A stretch of 39,357 bases of DNA, from positions 1 through 39,357 of the forward strand of contig JAISAO010000006.1 in assembly GCA_031266665.1 (NCBI GenBank). The letters are read 5' to 3'. Positions 15,886-24,341 of the stretch are shown in pieces; the first letter of the stretch is position 1, and every line of letters starts with the position of its first letter. Both the position numbers and the translations under genes were made by a program. The notes beneath the pieces were generated by a model, which saw only the letters and a list, made by a program, of their open reading frames with translations, was not told the DNA's origin and ran no database searches. This DNA is from Propionibacteriaceae bacterium (lineage in GTDB: Bacteria; Actinomycetota; Actinomycetes; Propionibacteriales; Propionibacteriaceae).

Positions 15886-16740
15886 CTAGCGCCGGGGCAC
15901 GCCCCAGAGATCCAAGATTCGCACCAAGCTGAGTTTGTGGTTGATGGTCTCCGCGCCCAACAGCGCGACCCCGAGCTTGGAGTCGGCCGTGAAACGCACC
16001 ACCACCTCGCTGACCGTCTGGTCGACGGACAGCCCGGTCACCGGCTTGGCCAGGGTGTAAGACTCGATATCGGCCAGTGCCACCGGCCGGCCCTGGCGCC
16101 ATAACTGGCCCGAGACTAGCTCCAACTGGTCTCCCTTGCCCAGGCCACCGCCGAACTTCAGGCTCAGCCGGGACAGCGAGGCGGGGAAGTCGGCCCCCAG
16201 CCAGAAGTCGCTGTGGGCCTGCTGCAGCACCTGCGAGAGCTGGTTGTAATCGTCCTGATCGGCGAATAGGCGGGGGTAGATACGGTCGAACTTACGGCCC
16301 TGATCGGGATCGGCCAACACCAGTTGGCGGGTGGAGCGCCACTTCAAGTCGCGCACATACGGGGTCGAGGCGAAGGGGAAGACCAGGGGGCCGCCGACTG
16401 GGCGCCCGGCCTCCAGTCGGTCCCGGTAAACCTCGATCCGGCCGTTGATCTGCTTCCCCCGGGCGTTCAACTCGCGCCCGAAACCGATCAGGGCGACCAC
16501 CCCCATAGCCGTCAGAACGATCCAGCCGATGCGGTCGTAGGCGCTCAAGGCCTCGGCCAGCGGGTCGGGCGGGGCGACGATCTGCCACAAAATGTCATGC
16601 AACGGCCCGATAAATCGCGGCGCCAGGCCCAGGCCGAGAAAGATCAAGCCGACGGCCAGGGAGCCGATTTTGGCGGAGGTTTTGAGATGGGCTTCGAAGC
16701 TGGCCAGCGGCGTCGAGGCGGAGAAAGCGGCGTCAGTCAC
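15886..16740 (-). CDS. Hypothetical protein with two membrane segments
   Basis: 284 residues from GTG at 16740; a TTG at 16767 is also in frame. A TACACT box eight bases before the GTG suggests a leaderless or short-leader start. Two hydrophobic segments are visible, about residues 25-45 (IGSLAVGLIFLGLGLAPRF) and 75-95 (IGWIVLTAMGVVALIGF). A soluble C-terminal part of about 180 residues follows. I recognise no family. The tail has regularly spaced hydrophobics (LELVSGQLWRQGRPV, TVSEVVVRFTADSKLGV) that suggest a beta-rich domain. It lies between rel and the sec genes but has gaps on both sides, so it is probably transcribed alone. Confidence 0.75.
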   Translation of the reverse strand: MTDAAFSASTPLASFEAHLKTSAKIGSLAVGLIFLGLGLAPRFIGPLHDILWQIVAPPDPLAEALSAYDRIGWIVLTAMGVVALIGFGRELNARGKQINGRIEVYRDRLEAGRPVGGPLVFPFASTPYVRDLKWRSTRQLVLADPDQGRKFDRIYPRLFADQDDYNQLSQVLQQAHSDFWLGADFPASLSRLSLKFGGGLGKGDQLELVSGQLWRQGRPVALADIESYTLAKPVTGLSVDQTVSEVVVRFTADSKLGVALLGAETINHKLSLVRILDLWGVPRR

Positions 16741-16816
16741 GGAGCGGAAGTGTAACCGGCTGTTCAACCCGGATCGACCCGTCCACCGTCACCGAAGGGG
16801 AAAGTCCGAAGGCGTC

Positions 16817-16843
16817 GGCCCCGGACTGGCGTCCGCTGGGGCC
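16817..16843 (-). terminator. Possible terminator after secF
   Basis: GGCCCC (16817-16822) and GGGGCC (16838-16843) form a 6-bp GC stem immediately beyond the secF stop. There is no T tract. Confidence 0.35.
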
Positions 16844-16844
16844 G

Positions 16845-18077
16845 CTACTTCTTCTTGCGCTGGGCGCGGGACTGGTGAGTGCGGCGTTGGGCGGCGTTGG
16901 CGGCCGGAGACGAGGTGGCCTGGGCGGCCGGGGAGGCCTGGTTCGAGGAAGTCTGGTCCGAGGAGGCCTGGTCCGGGAGCGTCAGGCTGATCGTCTCGAC
17001 GGTCACGGCGGCCGGGACCAGCTTGGCCTTGGCCCGGCGGCGGCGGACGCGATCGTCGTGCTCCTTGACCTTGGGGTCGAGGTCGGTCAGCTGGGACAGC
17101 AGCGGCGTGGCGATGAAGATCGAGGAGTAGGCCCCGACCAACATGCCGACGAACAGGGCCAGGCCGATGTCCTCCAAGGGCCCCGAGCCCAGAACTAAGG
17201 CGCCGGCGAAGAGCAGGGCGGCCACCGGCAGGACGCCGATGACGGTGGTGTTGATGGAGCGCATCAAGACCTGGTTGTCGGCCAGGTTGGCCGCCTCGGC
17301 GTGGGTCAGACGGGAGTCCTCGAGCTCGGCCCAGTTCTCCCGCACCTTGTCGAACACCACCACCGTGTCGTAGAGCGAGTAGCCCAAGATCGTCAACACA
17401 CCGGTCAGCGTCGCCGGGGTGACGGAGAAGCCGACCAAGGCGTAGACGCCGACCGTCACCACCAGGTCGTGCAGCAGGCAGACGATGGCGGACAGGGCCA
17501 TCTTCCAATGGCGGAAGTACAAGCCGATGAGGGCGAAGACCAAGACCACGAAGACCACCAAGGCGATGATCGCCTTCTGGGTCACCTGTTTGCCCCAGGA
17601 GGCGCCGATCTGGTCGTAGGCCACATCCTCGGCCTCCACGCCGGCGGCCCGGCCGATGGCGGCGCGGATGGCGACCTGCTCGTCGACGTTGAGCGACCGG
17701 GTCTCGACCGACACCTGGCCGGAGCCGATGGTCGTGACCGTGGGGTCCAGGTCGGACACGCCGGAGTCCTCGACGGCGGCCCGGAAGTCGGCCACCGTCT
17801 GATCCGTCACCGGGACGGAGACCTGGAAACGGGAGCCGCCGGAGAACTCGATGCCGAGGTCCAGGCCACGCCAGGCCAGCCCCACCAGACAGAGCACCAA
17901 CATGGTGACCGACAGGGCGTACCAGATCTTGCGCCGGCCGACGAAGTCATAGGACACCTGGCCGGTCCACAGCTTATGGGCCAGACCGCCCCCCGGCCTC
18001 TTCGGCTGGGACTGGGGTTGTGGTTGGGGCTCGGCCACGACATCGGGCGTGGTCGCCGGGTCAAGCGTCGGTTCCAT
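16845..18077 (-). CDS. secF: Protein translocase subunit SecF
   Basis: 410 residues with six predicted membrane segments. YDFVGRRKIWYALSVTMLVLCLVGL is the first, followed by GIEFSGGSRF, the hallmark SecD/SecF motif. The periplasmic P1-like loop is at about 75-170, and the rest of the channel-like bundle includes SIYDTVVVFDKVREN-type residues (here YSLYDTVVVFDKVREN) and VLPVAALLFAGA. The about 75-residue C-terminal tail is polar and ends in a basic run (RRTHQSRAQRKKK). SecF with SecD uses the proton gradient to help pull exported proteins through SecYEG. ATG at 18077, one base after the secD stop. Confidence 0.97.
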   Translation of the reverse strand: MEPTLDPATTPDVVAEPQPQPQSQPKRPGGGLAHKLWTGQVSYDFVGRRKIWYALSVTMLVLCLVGLAWRGLDLGIEFSGGSRFQVSVPVTDQTVADFRAAVEDSGVSDLDPTVTTIGSGQVSVETRSLNVDEQVAIRAAIGRAAGVEAEDVAYDQIGASWGKQVTQKAIIALVVFVVLVFALIGLYFRHWKMALSAIVCLLHDLVVTVGVYALVGFSVTPATLTGVLTILGYSLYDTVVVFDKVRENWAELEDSRLTHAEAANLADNQVLMRSINTTVIGVLPVAALLFAGALVLGSGPLEDIGLALFVGMLVGAYSSIFIATPLLSQLTDLDPKVKEHDDRVRRRRAKAKLVPAAVTVETISLTLPDQASSDQTSSNQASPAAQATSSPAANAAQRRTHQSRAQRKKK

Positions 18078-18078
18078 C

Positions 18079-19992
18079 TCAGGCCCCCTTAGTGGCGGCG
18101 GCCAGGCGGCGCCCGGGTCGGGGCCGTCGGGCCGGGTTGACGCCGAGGTGTTCGGCCTCCAGCCCCGAGCCGGGCTTGCCCTGGCCGAAGAACTCGGTCT
18201 TGACCAGCAATGAGACCAGCGGCTTGGTGCAGAAGAAGATGATGGCCAAGTCGATGGCGGTGGTCAGGCCCAGGGCGAAGGCGAAGCCCTGGACGGCGCC
18301 GATGGACAGGATGTACAAGATGACGGCCGACAGCAAGGAGACGCAGTCCGCCACCACGATGGTGCGCCGGGCCTTGAGCCAGCCGGTCTCGACGGCGTTG
18401 CGCAGGCTGCGACCCTCGCGGGCCTCGTCGCGCACCCGTTCGAAGAAGATGACGAAGGAGTCGCCGGTGATGCCGATGGCGACGATGATGCCGGCCAGGC
18501 CGGGCAAGGAGAGGGCGAAGCCGATCGACTCGCCCAGCAAAACGATCAGCAGGTAGGCGGCGACGCCGGCCACGGCCAGGGAGGACACCACCGCCACGCC
18601 CAGGCCGCGATAGTAGATGAAGCAGTACACCAGCACCAGCAGCAGACCGATGCCGCCGGCGATCAGTCCGGCACCCAACTGGTCGGCGCCGAGCGAGGCC
18701 GAGACGTTGGAGACATTGCCCAGTTCGAAGGACAAGGGCAGGGCGCCGTAGTTCAAGACGGTGGACAAGGCGCTGGCCGAGGCCTGGGTCATATTGCCGC
18801 CGCTGATCGAGGCCGAGCCGCCCATGATGGGCTCATTGGTGGTGGGGGCGGACATCACCAGACCGTCGAGGACGATGGCGAAGCGGTTGAGGTCGCCGGT
18901 CTGGGAGGCCAAGGTGGTGGTGGCTTGGCCGAATAGGTCGGCCCCCAGGGAGTCGAAGCTGAGGCTGACCTGATAGGCCAACTGGCCCTGGGGGATGCCG
19001 TAGGAGGAAGTGTCCACCCGCTCGCCCTCGATGATCGTCGGACCCAAGAGATATTTCTCCTGGTAGCCGGCGGCGCGCATGGCGTCGGACAGCTCGTCGT
19101 CCCCCAGGCAGGTCAACAGGGGCTGGTCCCAGACGTCGGCGTAGTCGTCGCCGCACTGGTACTCGGAGAAAGCCGCCGTGTCCTGGTCGGAGGGCTGCCA
19201 GGCCATCAGCTCTTGGAACAGGGCCTGTCGGGCGGTCTCGTCTTGGGGCAGGGCGCGGGACAAACGGAGTTTGAAGGAGCCGTCGGCCGCGCCAGGGGCG
19301 GTCCAGGCGAAGGTCAGGGCGCCGGAGTCGTCGGCTGTGGCCGTCACCGGATCGGACCAGGCCGAGTCGTCGTCGTCCCGGGCCGCCGTCCAGGTCACCT
19401 GGTCGCCACCTTGGTAACCGGAGGCGGAGAAACTAAAAATGTTGCCGCTCTGGGTGATGGCGTCCAAGCTGGTGACCGTGCTGGGGGCGTAGCCGATGGT
19501 GACCTGGCCGGAGGCGGCCGTGAACTCGAACACCCCCTCGGCTGAGGACTCGTCCGGCGTCTGGGGGAAGGTGGTGGCGATGGTCGGATCGTCGGTCGCG
19601 GCGTAGACCGTCTCGGAGCTGTAAACCCGGCGGAACTGGAGCTGGGCGGTGGTGCCGACCATGTCGACCAGTTCGTTGGACTGGACATTGGGCACGGCCA
19701 CAACAATCTGGTTGTCGCCCGAGGTGGTGACGGAGGACTCGCCCACGCCGAGCGAGTTGACCCGCTGCTCGATGATGGAGCGGGCCTGCTCCAGACTGTC
19801 GGCGTTGATCGAGCCGGAGCCGGTGACGGTTTGGGCGGTCAAGGTGATGGTGGTGCCGCCGGACAGGTCGAGACCCAGCTTCGGCGTGTAGGTGCCGGTC
19901 AAGAACATACCGATGGCGAGCAGGGCCAAAACGGCGAAGAAGCCGATCAGAGAGACGGCCGGGTGACGGCGAACGGGTTTCGGTGTGGCCAC
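18079..19992 (-). CDS. secD: Protein translocase subunit SecD, with an extra inserted domain
   Basis: 637 residues. The first membrane segment (SLIGFFAVLALLAIGMFL) is followed by KLGLDLSGGTTI (39-50) and the P1 base region (SIIEQRVNSLGVGE). The segment at about 155-246 is beta-rich and Thr/Ser/Asp-rich (VTIGYAPSTVTSLDAIT, GDQVTWTAARDDDD, GALTFAWTAPG) and resembles an Ig-like domain inserted in the P1 head. The conserved part resumes at GQLAYQVSLSFDSLGADLFGQAT, GRFAIVLDG-type strands and five more membrane segments (AGIIVAIGITGDSFVIFFERVRDE). GTG start at 19992. It lies within yajC-secD-secF and acts in the membrane with SecYEG. Confidence 0.97.
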   Translation of the reverse strand: MATPKPVRRHPAVSLIGFFAVLALLAIGMFLTGTYTPKLGLDLSGGTTITLTAQTVTGSGSINADSLEQARSIIEQRVNSLGVGESSVTTSGDNQIVVAVPNVQSNELVDMVGTTAQLQFRRVYSSETVYAATDDPTIATTFPQTPDESSAEGVFEFTAASGQVTIGYAPSTVTSLDAITQSGNIFSFSASGYQGGDQVTWTAARDDDDSAWSDPVTATADDSGALTFAWTAPGAADGSFKLRLSRALPQDETARQALFQELMAWQPSDQDTAAFSEYQCGDDYADVWDQPLLTCLGDDELSDAMRAAGYQEKYLLGPTIIEGERVDTSSYGIPQGQLAYQVSLSFDSLGADLFGQATTTLASQTGDLNRFAIVLDGLVMSAPTTNEPIMGGSASISGGNMTQASASALSTVLNYGALPLSFELGNVSNVSASLGADQLGAGLIAGGIGLLLVLVYCFIYYRGLGVAVVSSLAVAGVAAYLLIVLLGESIGFALSLPGLAGIIVAIGITGDSFVIFFERVRDEAREGRSLRNAVETGWLKARRTIVVADCVSLLSAVILYILSIGAVQGFAFALGLTTAIDLAIIFFCTKPLVSLLVKTEFFGQGKPGSGLEAEHLGVNPARRPRPGRRLAAATKGA

Positions 19993-20015
19993 AGTCGGGA
20001 TCGGTCCTCGGGGGT

Positions 20016-20531
20016 TCAGCGCTTAGTCTCAGGCCGGTCGGCCCGGTCGGGGTCGCCGTCGGCCTTGCCGGACTGGTCCGAGGGGGCGTCCTGGGAGAGG
20101 GCGTCGGCCTCGGTCTCAGCGGCCTGAGACGGCTGGTCGGCGGCATCGCTCAGCAGGGAGTCGATCTCGGCGTCGATGTCGACCGGCGAGCCGTCCGCCT
20201 GGGTGGCGTCGGCCTCGTCCTCGACCGCCGGGTCGGCGTACTCGAACTCCTCCTCGTCGGCCGTCGCCACCTTGGTGATGGCCCGCCGCAGGACGGTCAG
20301 GTCGACCCCGGGGGAGATCTCGATGATGGCCTGGCGGTCGCCCAGGTGGCGGATGGTGCCGAAGACGCCGGAGGTCAGCATGACCCGGGCCCCGGGGGTG
20401 AGCGAGTTCATCAGGTCTTGTTGCTTCTGCTGCTGCTTCTTGGCCGGGCGGATCATGAGGAAGTAGAAAATGGCACCGACGGCGGCGACCATCAGGAGCA
20501 GCGTGCCGTTCTGGCTCAAGAATTCCGTCAT
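20016..20531 (-). CDS. yajC: Preprotein translocase subunit YajC
   Basis: 171 residues. One N-terminal membrane helix (TLLLMVAAVGAIFYFLMI) is followed at once by RPAKKQQQKQQDLMNSLTPGARVMLTSGVFGTI, the YajC signature. The remaining about 90 residues form a very acidic tail with DEEEFEYADPAVEDEADAT, longer than in enterobacterial YajC (about 110 residues). ATG at 20531 has GGAGGGG a few bases upstream, which decides the start against a longer frame. First gene of the yajC-secD-secF operon. Confidence 0.95.
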   Translation of the reverse strand: MTEFLSQNGTLLLMVAAVGAIFYFLMIRPAKKQQQKQQDLMNSLTPGARVMLTSGVFGTIRHLGDRQAIIEISPGVDLTVLRRAITKVATADEEEFEYADPAVEDEADATQADGSPVDIDAEIDSLLSDAADQPSQAAETEADALSQDAPSDQSGKADGDPDRADRPETKR

Positions 20532-20819
20532 TTGCCCCTCCGAAGGGTCTTGTCGACTGCCGTTTGGGCCAACGGCCTCGCCCAGCTTAGTGGTGTCCCG
20601 GGGTTTGGGGTGAATCGCCGCCCCGGGCGCGGCCCGCGACCGGCGGCCGGCGGGCGTGGGGTCGAGACTAGCCCACCGGGTCAACGCCTCGACCAGGCGG
20701 CGGGCGAGGGCCGGGGATAAGGGGCCTGGGCGGTCCGGGCCGGTGGAGCCGACCGGGGCGGTCGAACCGGGCGGTCGGACAAGGCTGGAGCAAAACGGCG
20801 GCGAGTCAGTCCAACCGGG

Positions 20820-21842
20820 TCAGTCGAATAGGGCGGCCGGGCCGGCCGGGGACAGGCCGAGGTGGCGGCAGCCGGCGGCGGTGGCCACCCGGCCCCGGGG
20901 AGTGCGCATCAGAAAGCCGAGGCGGACCAGGAAGGGCTCGGCCACCTCGGCCACGGTCTCGGTCTCCTCGCCCACGGCGATGGCCAGAGTCGACAGTCCC
21001 ACCGGGCCGCCGCCGAACTTGCGGCAGACGGCCTCCAAGACCGACCGGTCGAGCCGATCCAGGCCCAGCGGATCGACCTCGAACAGCTCCAGGGCGGCGT
21101 CGGCCAGTTCGGGGGTGACCCGGGGGTGGCCGTGGACCTCGGCGTAATCGCGCACCCGGCGCAACAAGCGGTTGGCGATCCGGGGCGTGCCCCGGGAGCG
21201 GCCGGCGATGACGGCGGCGGCGGTCGGATCGAGGTCGACGCCCAGGACCTCGGCCGAGCGGGCCAGGATCTGTTCCAGGTCGGCCGGGTCGTAGTAGTCG
21301 AGCTGGGCGGTGAAGCCGAAGCGGTCCCGCAGCGGGCCGGGCAGCAGGCCGGCCCGGGTGGTGGCGCCGACCAGGACGAAGGGCGGCAGCTCCAGGGGGA
21401 TGGCGGTGGCCCCGGGACCCTTGCCCACGATGACATCGACCCGGAAGTCCTCCATCGCCAGGTAGAGCATCTCCTCGGCCGGCCGGGCCAGGCGGTGGAT
21501 CTCGTCCAGGAAAAGGACCTCGCCCGGGGCCAGCGAGCTGAGGATGGCGGCCAGGTCGCCGGCGTGCTGGATGGCCGGGCCGGAGGACAGGCGCAGCGGC
21601 GCCCCCAGCTCGGTGGCGATGATCATGGCCAGCGTGGTCTTGCCCAGCCCCGGCGGGCCGGACAGCAGAACGTGGTCCGGGGAGCCCTGGCGCCGCTTGG
21701 CCGCCGCCAAGACCAGGCCGAGCTGGTCGGAGACGCGGGTCTGGCCGGTGAAGTCGGCCAGCCGGGTCGGGCGCAGGCCGGCCTCCAAGGCTTTCTCCTC
21801 CGGCTGGGCGAAGGGATCGAGGGGCGAGCGGCGGGGTTCCAC
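20820..21842 (-). CDS. ruvB: Holliday junction branch-migration ATPase RuvB
   Basis: 340 residues. [13 protein letters not shown]-type opening (here [15 protein letters not shown]), Walker [12 protein letters not shown], Walker [10 protein letters not shown], sensor [19 protein letters not shown] with the arginine finger region, and a C-terminal winged helix ([18 protein letters not shown]). RuvB hexamers drive branch migration with RuvA. GTG at 21842, three bases after the ruvA stop. The next 288 bases (20532-20819) before yajC hold GC-rich sequence with a CCCGGGG/CCCCGGG pair (20597-20627) and no gene that I can support. Confidence 0.98.
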   Translation of the reverse strand: MEPRRSPLDPFAQPEEKALEAGLRPTRLADFTGQTRVSDQLGLVLAAAKRRQGSPDHVLLSGPPGLGKTTLAMIIATELGAPLRLSSGPAIQHAGDLAAILSSLAPGEVLFLDEIHRLARPAEEMLYLAMEDFRVDVIVGKGPGATAIPLELPPFVLVGATTRAGLLPGPLRDRFGFTAQLDYYDPADLEQILARSAEVLGVDLDPTAAAVIAGRSRGTPRIANRLLRRVRDYAEVHGHPRVTPELADAALELFEVDPLGLDRLDRSVLEAVCRKFGGGPVGLSTLAIAVGEETETVAEVAEPFLVRLGFLMRTPRGRVATAAGCRHLGLSPAGPAALFD

Positions 21843-21845
21843 GGC

Positions 21846-22490
21846 TCACCGGGCCAACTGCTTGAGGGCCGCCCGCATATAGGCGGCCACGGACCGGTCG
21901 GCCGGACCCGCCTGGCCCATTTGTTCGGCCTGATCGGCCTGGTCGGCGGCGGCGGCCACGGCCCGTTCGGCCTCCTTGGCGGCGTAGCCCAACCCGGTCA
22001 GGCCGGCCACCACCTGCCCCCGGCGGCGCTCCTCATCCGAACGCCGGGCGGCCCCGTCGTCGTCCACTTGGTCCACGGCCGGGGCGGCCAGGGCGGCCAC
22101 CTTGTCCCGCAGCTCCACCACCAGACGCTCCGCCACCTTCTTGCCCACCCCGGGGATCTTGACCAGGGCGGCCAAATCGGACGCGGCCACGGCCCGGGCC
22201 AGGGCGGGGGCGTCCATGACCGCCAGGATCGACAGGGCCAGCTTGGGGCCGACGCCGGCGGCGGTCTGGACCAGTAGAAAGGCCTCCCGGTCGTCCGGGC
22301 GGGCGAAGCCGTACAGGGTCAGATCGTCTTGGCGCACGGCCAGATGGGTCAACAAGGTGGCCCGCTCCCCCAGCCGCAGGCTGGCGGCGGTGGTCGGCGG
22401 GCACAACAGCTTGAAGCCGACGCCGCCGACGTCGAGCACGGCGGCGGTCGGGCCGAGGGCGGTGACCACACCGGTCAGGGAGGCGATCAC
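21846..22490 (-). CDS. ruvA: Holliday junction-binding protein RuvA
   Basis: 214 residues. [12 protein letters not shown] and [14 protein letters not shown] form the N-terminal OB fold. [11 protein letters not shown] and [20 protein letters not shown] are the paired helix-hairpin-helix motifs, and the C-terminal domain III ([19 protein letters not shown]) contacts RuvB. It ends in a longer tail with [13 protein letters not shown]. RuvA tetramers hold the four-way junction. GTG at 22490 overlaps the ruvC stop (GTGA), so translation is coupled. Confidence 0.98.
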   Translation of the reverse strand: MIASLTGVVTALGPTAAVLDVGGVGFKLLCPPTTAASLRLGERATLLTHLAVRQDDLTLYGFARPDDREAFLLVQTAAGVGPKLALSILAVMDAPALARAVAASDLAALVKIPGVGKKVAERLVVELRDKVAALAAPAVDQVDDDGAARRSDEERRRGQVVAGLTGLGYAAKEAERAVAAAADQADQAEQMGQAGPADRSVAAYMRAALKQLAR

Positions 22491-23197
22491 GAGGCCCGCC
22501 GGACCAAGACGGGACCGGCCCAGGCCGGCGGCGCGGCCGTGGTCGTCGGAGCCGTGGCCGCTCGGGCCGGAGCCGCTTGGGCGCGGGCGGCGGATGACAT
22601 TCGGGCGGCGGCCGGGGTGGCTTGGGCGCGGGCGGCCTGAGTCGCTTGGGCGCGAGCGGCGGATGACGTCCGGGCGGCGGCCGGAGTGGCTTGGGCGCGG
22701 GCGGCGGCCTCGGCCCAGCGTTGGCCGGCGGCGCCGCGCCAGGCGTGGCAGATGGCCAGGGCCACGGCGTCGGCGGCGTCGGCCGGCTTCGGGGCCTGGT
22801 CCAACCCCAGGATGCGGCTGACCATGTAGCCGACCTGGGCCTTGTCGGCCCGTCCCGAGCCGGTGATGGCGGCCTTGACCTCGGACGGCGTGTGACAGGC
22901 CACGGGCAGGCCATGGCGGGCCGCCACCAGCAGGGCCACCCCGGCGGCCTGGGCCGTGCCCACGACGGTCATCAGGTTGTGCTGGGCGAAGACCTGCTCG
23001 ACGGCCACGGCGTCGGGGGCGATGCGGGCGATCCAGTCCTCCAGCTCGGCCTCCAGTCTAAGCAGGCGGCGAGCGGTGTCGAGGCCGGCGGGGGTGCGGA
23101 TGACGCCGGCGTCCACGAACTCGGCCCGGCCCGGCCGGCCGGCCACGACCCCCAGCCCGCAGCGGGTCAGACCGGGATCGACCCCCAAGACGAGCAT
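22487..23197 (-). CDS. ruvC: Holliday junction resolvase RuvC with a repetitive C-terminal extension
   Basis: 236 residues. [12 protein letters not shown] carries the first catalytic Asp, [11 protein letters not shown] the Glu, and [16 protein letters not shown] the closing Asp pair. The catalytic domain is complete by about residue 170, the normal RuvC length. The remaining about 65 residues are Ala/Arg/Gln/Thr-rich and repetitive ([22 protein letters not shown]) and are encoded by a 69-bp tandem repeat. The protein cuts Holliday junctions. It is the first gene of ruvCAB and has an SOS (LexA) box upstream. ATG at 23197. Confidence 0.97.
   Translation of the reverse strand: MLVLGVDPGLTRCGLGVVAGRPGRAEFVDAGVIRTPAGLDTARRLLRLEAELEDWIARIAPDAVAVEQVFAQHNLMTVVGTAQAAGVALLVAARHGLPVACHTPSEVKAAITGSGRADKAQVGYMVSRILGLDQAPKPADAADAVALAICHAWRGAAGQRWAEAAARAQATPAAARTSSAARAQATQAARAQATPAAARMSSAARAQAAPARAATAPTTTAAPPAWAGPVLVRRAS
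22574..22705 (-). repeat. 69-bp tandem repeat encoding the RuvC tail
   Basis: The unit at 22574-22642 repeats at 22643-22705 with only a few substitutions, starting in both cases CGCTTGGGCGCG and containing GGCGGATGAC. 69 is a multiple of three, so copy-number change would alter the tail by 23 residues without a frameshift. Confidence 0.8.
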
Positions 23198-23238
23198 GCG
23201 GCCTCCTCAGTCCGATCAGTCCGACTCTGGTCGGCCTT

Positions 23239-23272
23239 GTCAGCTTTAGAACAATGTCAGCTTTAGAACAAT
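23239..23272. repeat. 17-bp tandem duplication in the ruvC promoter region
   Basis: GTCAGCTTTAGAACAAT occurs at 23239-23255 and again at 23256-23272, head to tail. Read on the minus strand, each copy contains ATTGTTCTAAAGC, so the duplication doubles half of the LexA box and a possible promoter element. Confidence 0.85.
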
Positions 23273-23279
23273 CGTTCGA
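23264..23279 (-). promoter_or_regulatory. Probable LexA (SOS) box of ruvCAB
   Basis: On the minus strand the site reads TCGAACGATTGTTCTA, which matches the actinobacterial LexA consensus TCGAAC-N4-GTTCGA at 11 of 12 fixed positions. It lies 67 bases upstream of the ruvC start. DNA-damage induction of ruvC is known in other Actinobacteria, which supports the reading. Confidence 0.75.
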
Positions 23280-23336
23280 CAGCCTAGCGCCGGCCGACGG
23301 CCGGGCGGGGCCGCCACGCCGGGGCGGGGCCGCCGC

Positions 23337-24101
23337 TCAGTCCTCCTGCTCCAACAGTTCCTGGATCTCTGGCGCCAGGTCCTCGTTGGAGTAGACATTT
23401 TGGACGTCGTCGATGTCGTCCAAAGCGTCGAGGATGCGGTAGAGCTTGCGCGCCGTCTCCAGGTCCGTCAGCGGCGAGGTGAAGCTGGGGACGAATTGGA
23501 TCTCGGCCGAGTCGTAGTCGAGGCCGGCCGCCTGGACCGCCTGGCGGACCTCGACCAGCGAGTTGGGCTGGCAGACGATGGCGTAGTAGTCGCCCTCGTC
23601 GTCGATCGACTCGGGGTCGGCCTCGAGCGTGGCCTCTATCAGCTCCAACTCGGTCACACCGGGGGCCTTGGCCACTTGGATGACGCCCTTGCGGGTGAAC
23701 AGGCGCTGGACCGAGCCGACGTCGGCCATGGTGCCGCCGGCCCGGGTGACGGCGATGCGGACCTCGGAGGCGGAGCGGTTGCGGTTGTCGGTCAGGCACT
23801 CGATCAAAACGGCCACCCCGCCCGGGCCGTAGGCCTCGTAGGTGATGGCCAGCCAGTCGGCCCCGCCGGCCTCGGCCCCGGAGCCGCGTTTGACCGCCCG
23901 GTCGATGTTGTCGGCCGGGACCGAGTTCTTCTTGGCCTTCTGAATGGCGTCGAACAAGGTCGGATTGCCCATCGGGTCGCCGCCGCCGGTCCGGGCCGCC
24001 ACCTCGATGTTCTTGATCAACTTGGCGAACAACTTGCCCCGCTTGGCGTCGATGGCCGCCTTCTTGTGCTTCGTCGTCGCCCACTTGGAGTGGCCGCTCA
24101 T
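23337..24101 (-). CDS. yebC: YebC/PmpR-family protein
   Basis: 254 residues. The N-terminus [37 protein letters not shown] is diagnostic, followed by [28 protein letters not shown] and the two alpha/beta domains ([36 protein letters not shown]). YebC proteins bind DNA as transcription regulators, and some members act at the ribosome to relieve proline stalling; the sequence does not decide between these. ATG at 24101. It is next to ruvC as in many bacteria, but a 139-base gap carrying the ruvC promoter separates the two. Confidence 0.97.
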   Translation of the reverse strand: MSGHSKWATTKHKKAAIDAKRGKLFAKLIKNIEVAARTGGGDPMGNPTLFDAIQKAKKNSVPADNIDRAVKRGSGAEAGGADWLAITYEAYGPGGVAVLIECLTDNRNRSASEVRIAVTRAGGTMADVGSVQRLFTRKGVIQVAKAPGVTELELIEATLEADPESIDDEGDYYAIVCQPNSLVEVRQAVQAAGLDYDSAEIQFVPSFTSPLTDLETARKLYRILDALDDIDDVQNVYSNEDLAPEIQELLEQED

Positions 24102-24243
24102 ACGGGCTCCTCTCTTCCGGCATCCACCGGCACCGCGAACTCGGGGGCCACTCTACGGCCCCCGGCCGAGTCGGGGCCAAATACGCCCCCGATCAGGGTT
24201 CTCCCGGACTGGCCGGCCGGGTCCGGCGTGGCAAAATCGAACC

Positions 24244-24324
24244 ATGCTCTCCAGCATTGCCAACCAGGCCATCGTCGCCCACCAGGCCGGCGCCGACCGC
24301 CGGGCCGACGCCGCCCGGGCCTGA
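24244..24324 (+). CDS. Possible 26-residue leader peptide
   Basis: A short frame, MLSSIANQAIVAHQAGADRR and six more residues, begins at an ATG six bases after CAAAAT (24232-24237), the leaderless arrangement seen elsewhere in the window. It ends 17 bases before the App1 gene. It could simply mark the transcription start of that gene. No similarity is recognised. Confidence 0.3.
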   Translation: MLSSIANQAIVAHQAGADRRADAARA

Positions 24325-24341
24325 GCCGGCGCCGCCGTGGG

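Noticed and set aside
23400-24341. N-terminal extension of the App1 gene back to 23400
   Set aside because: It is antisense to yebC and has no similarity; App1 proteins begin near the MSD repeats.
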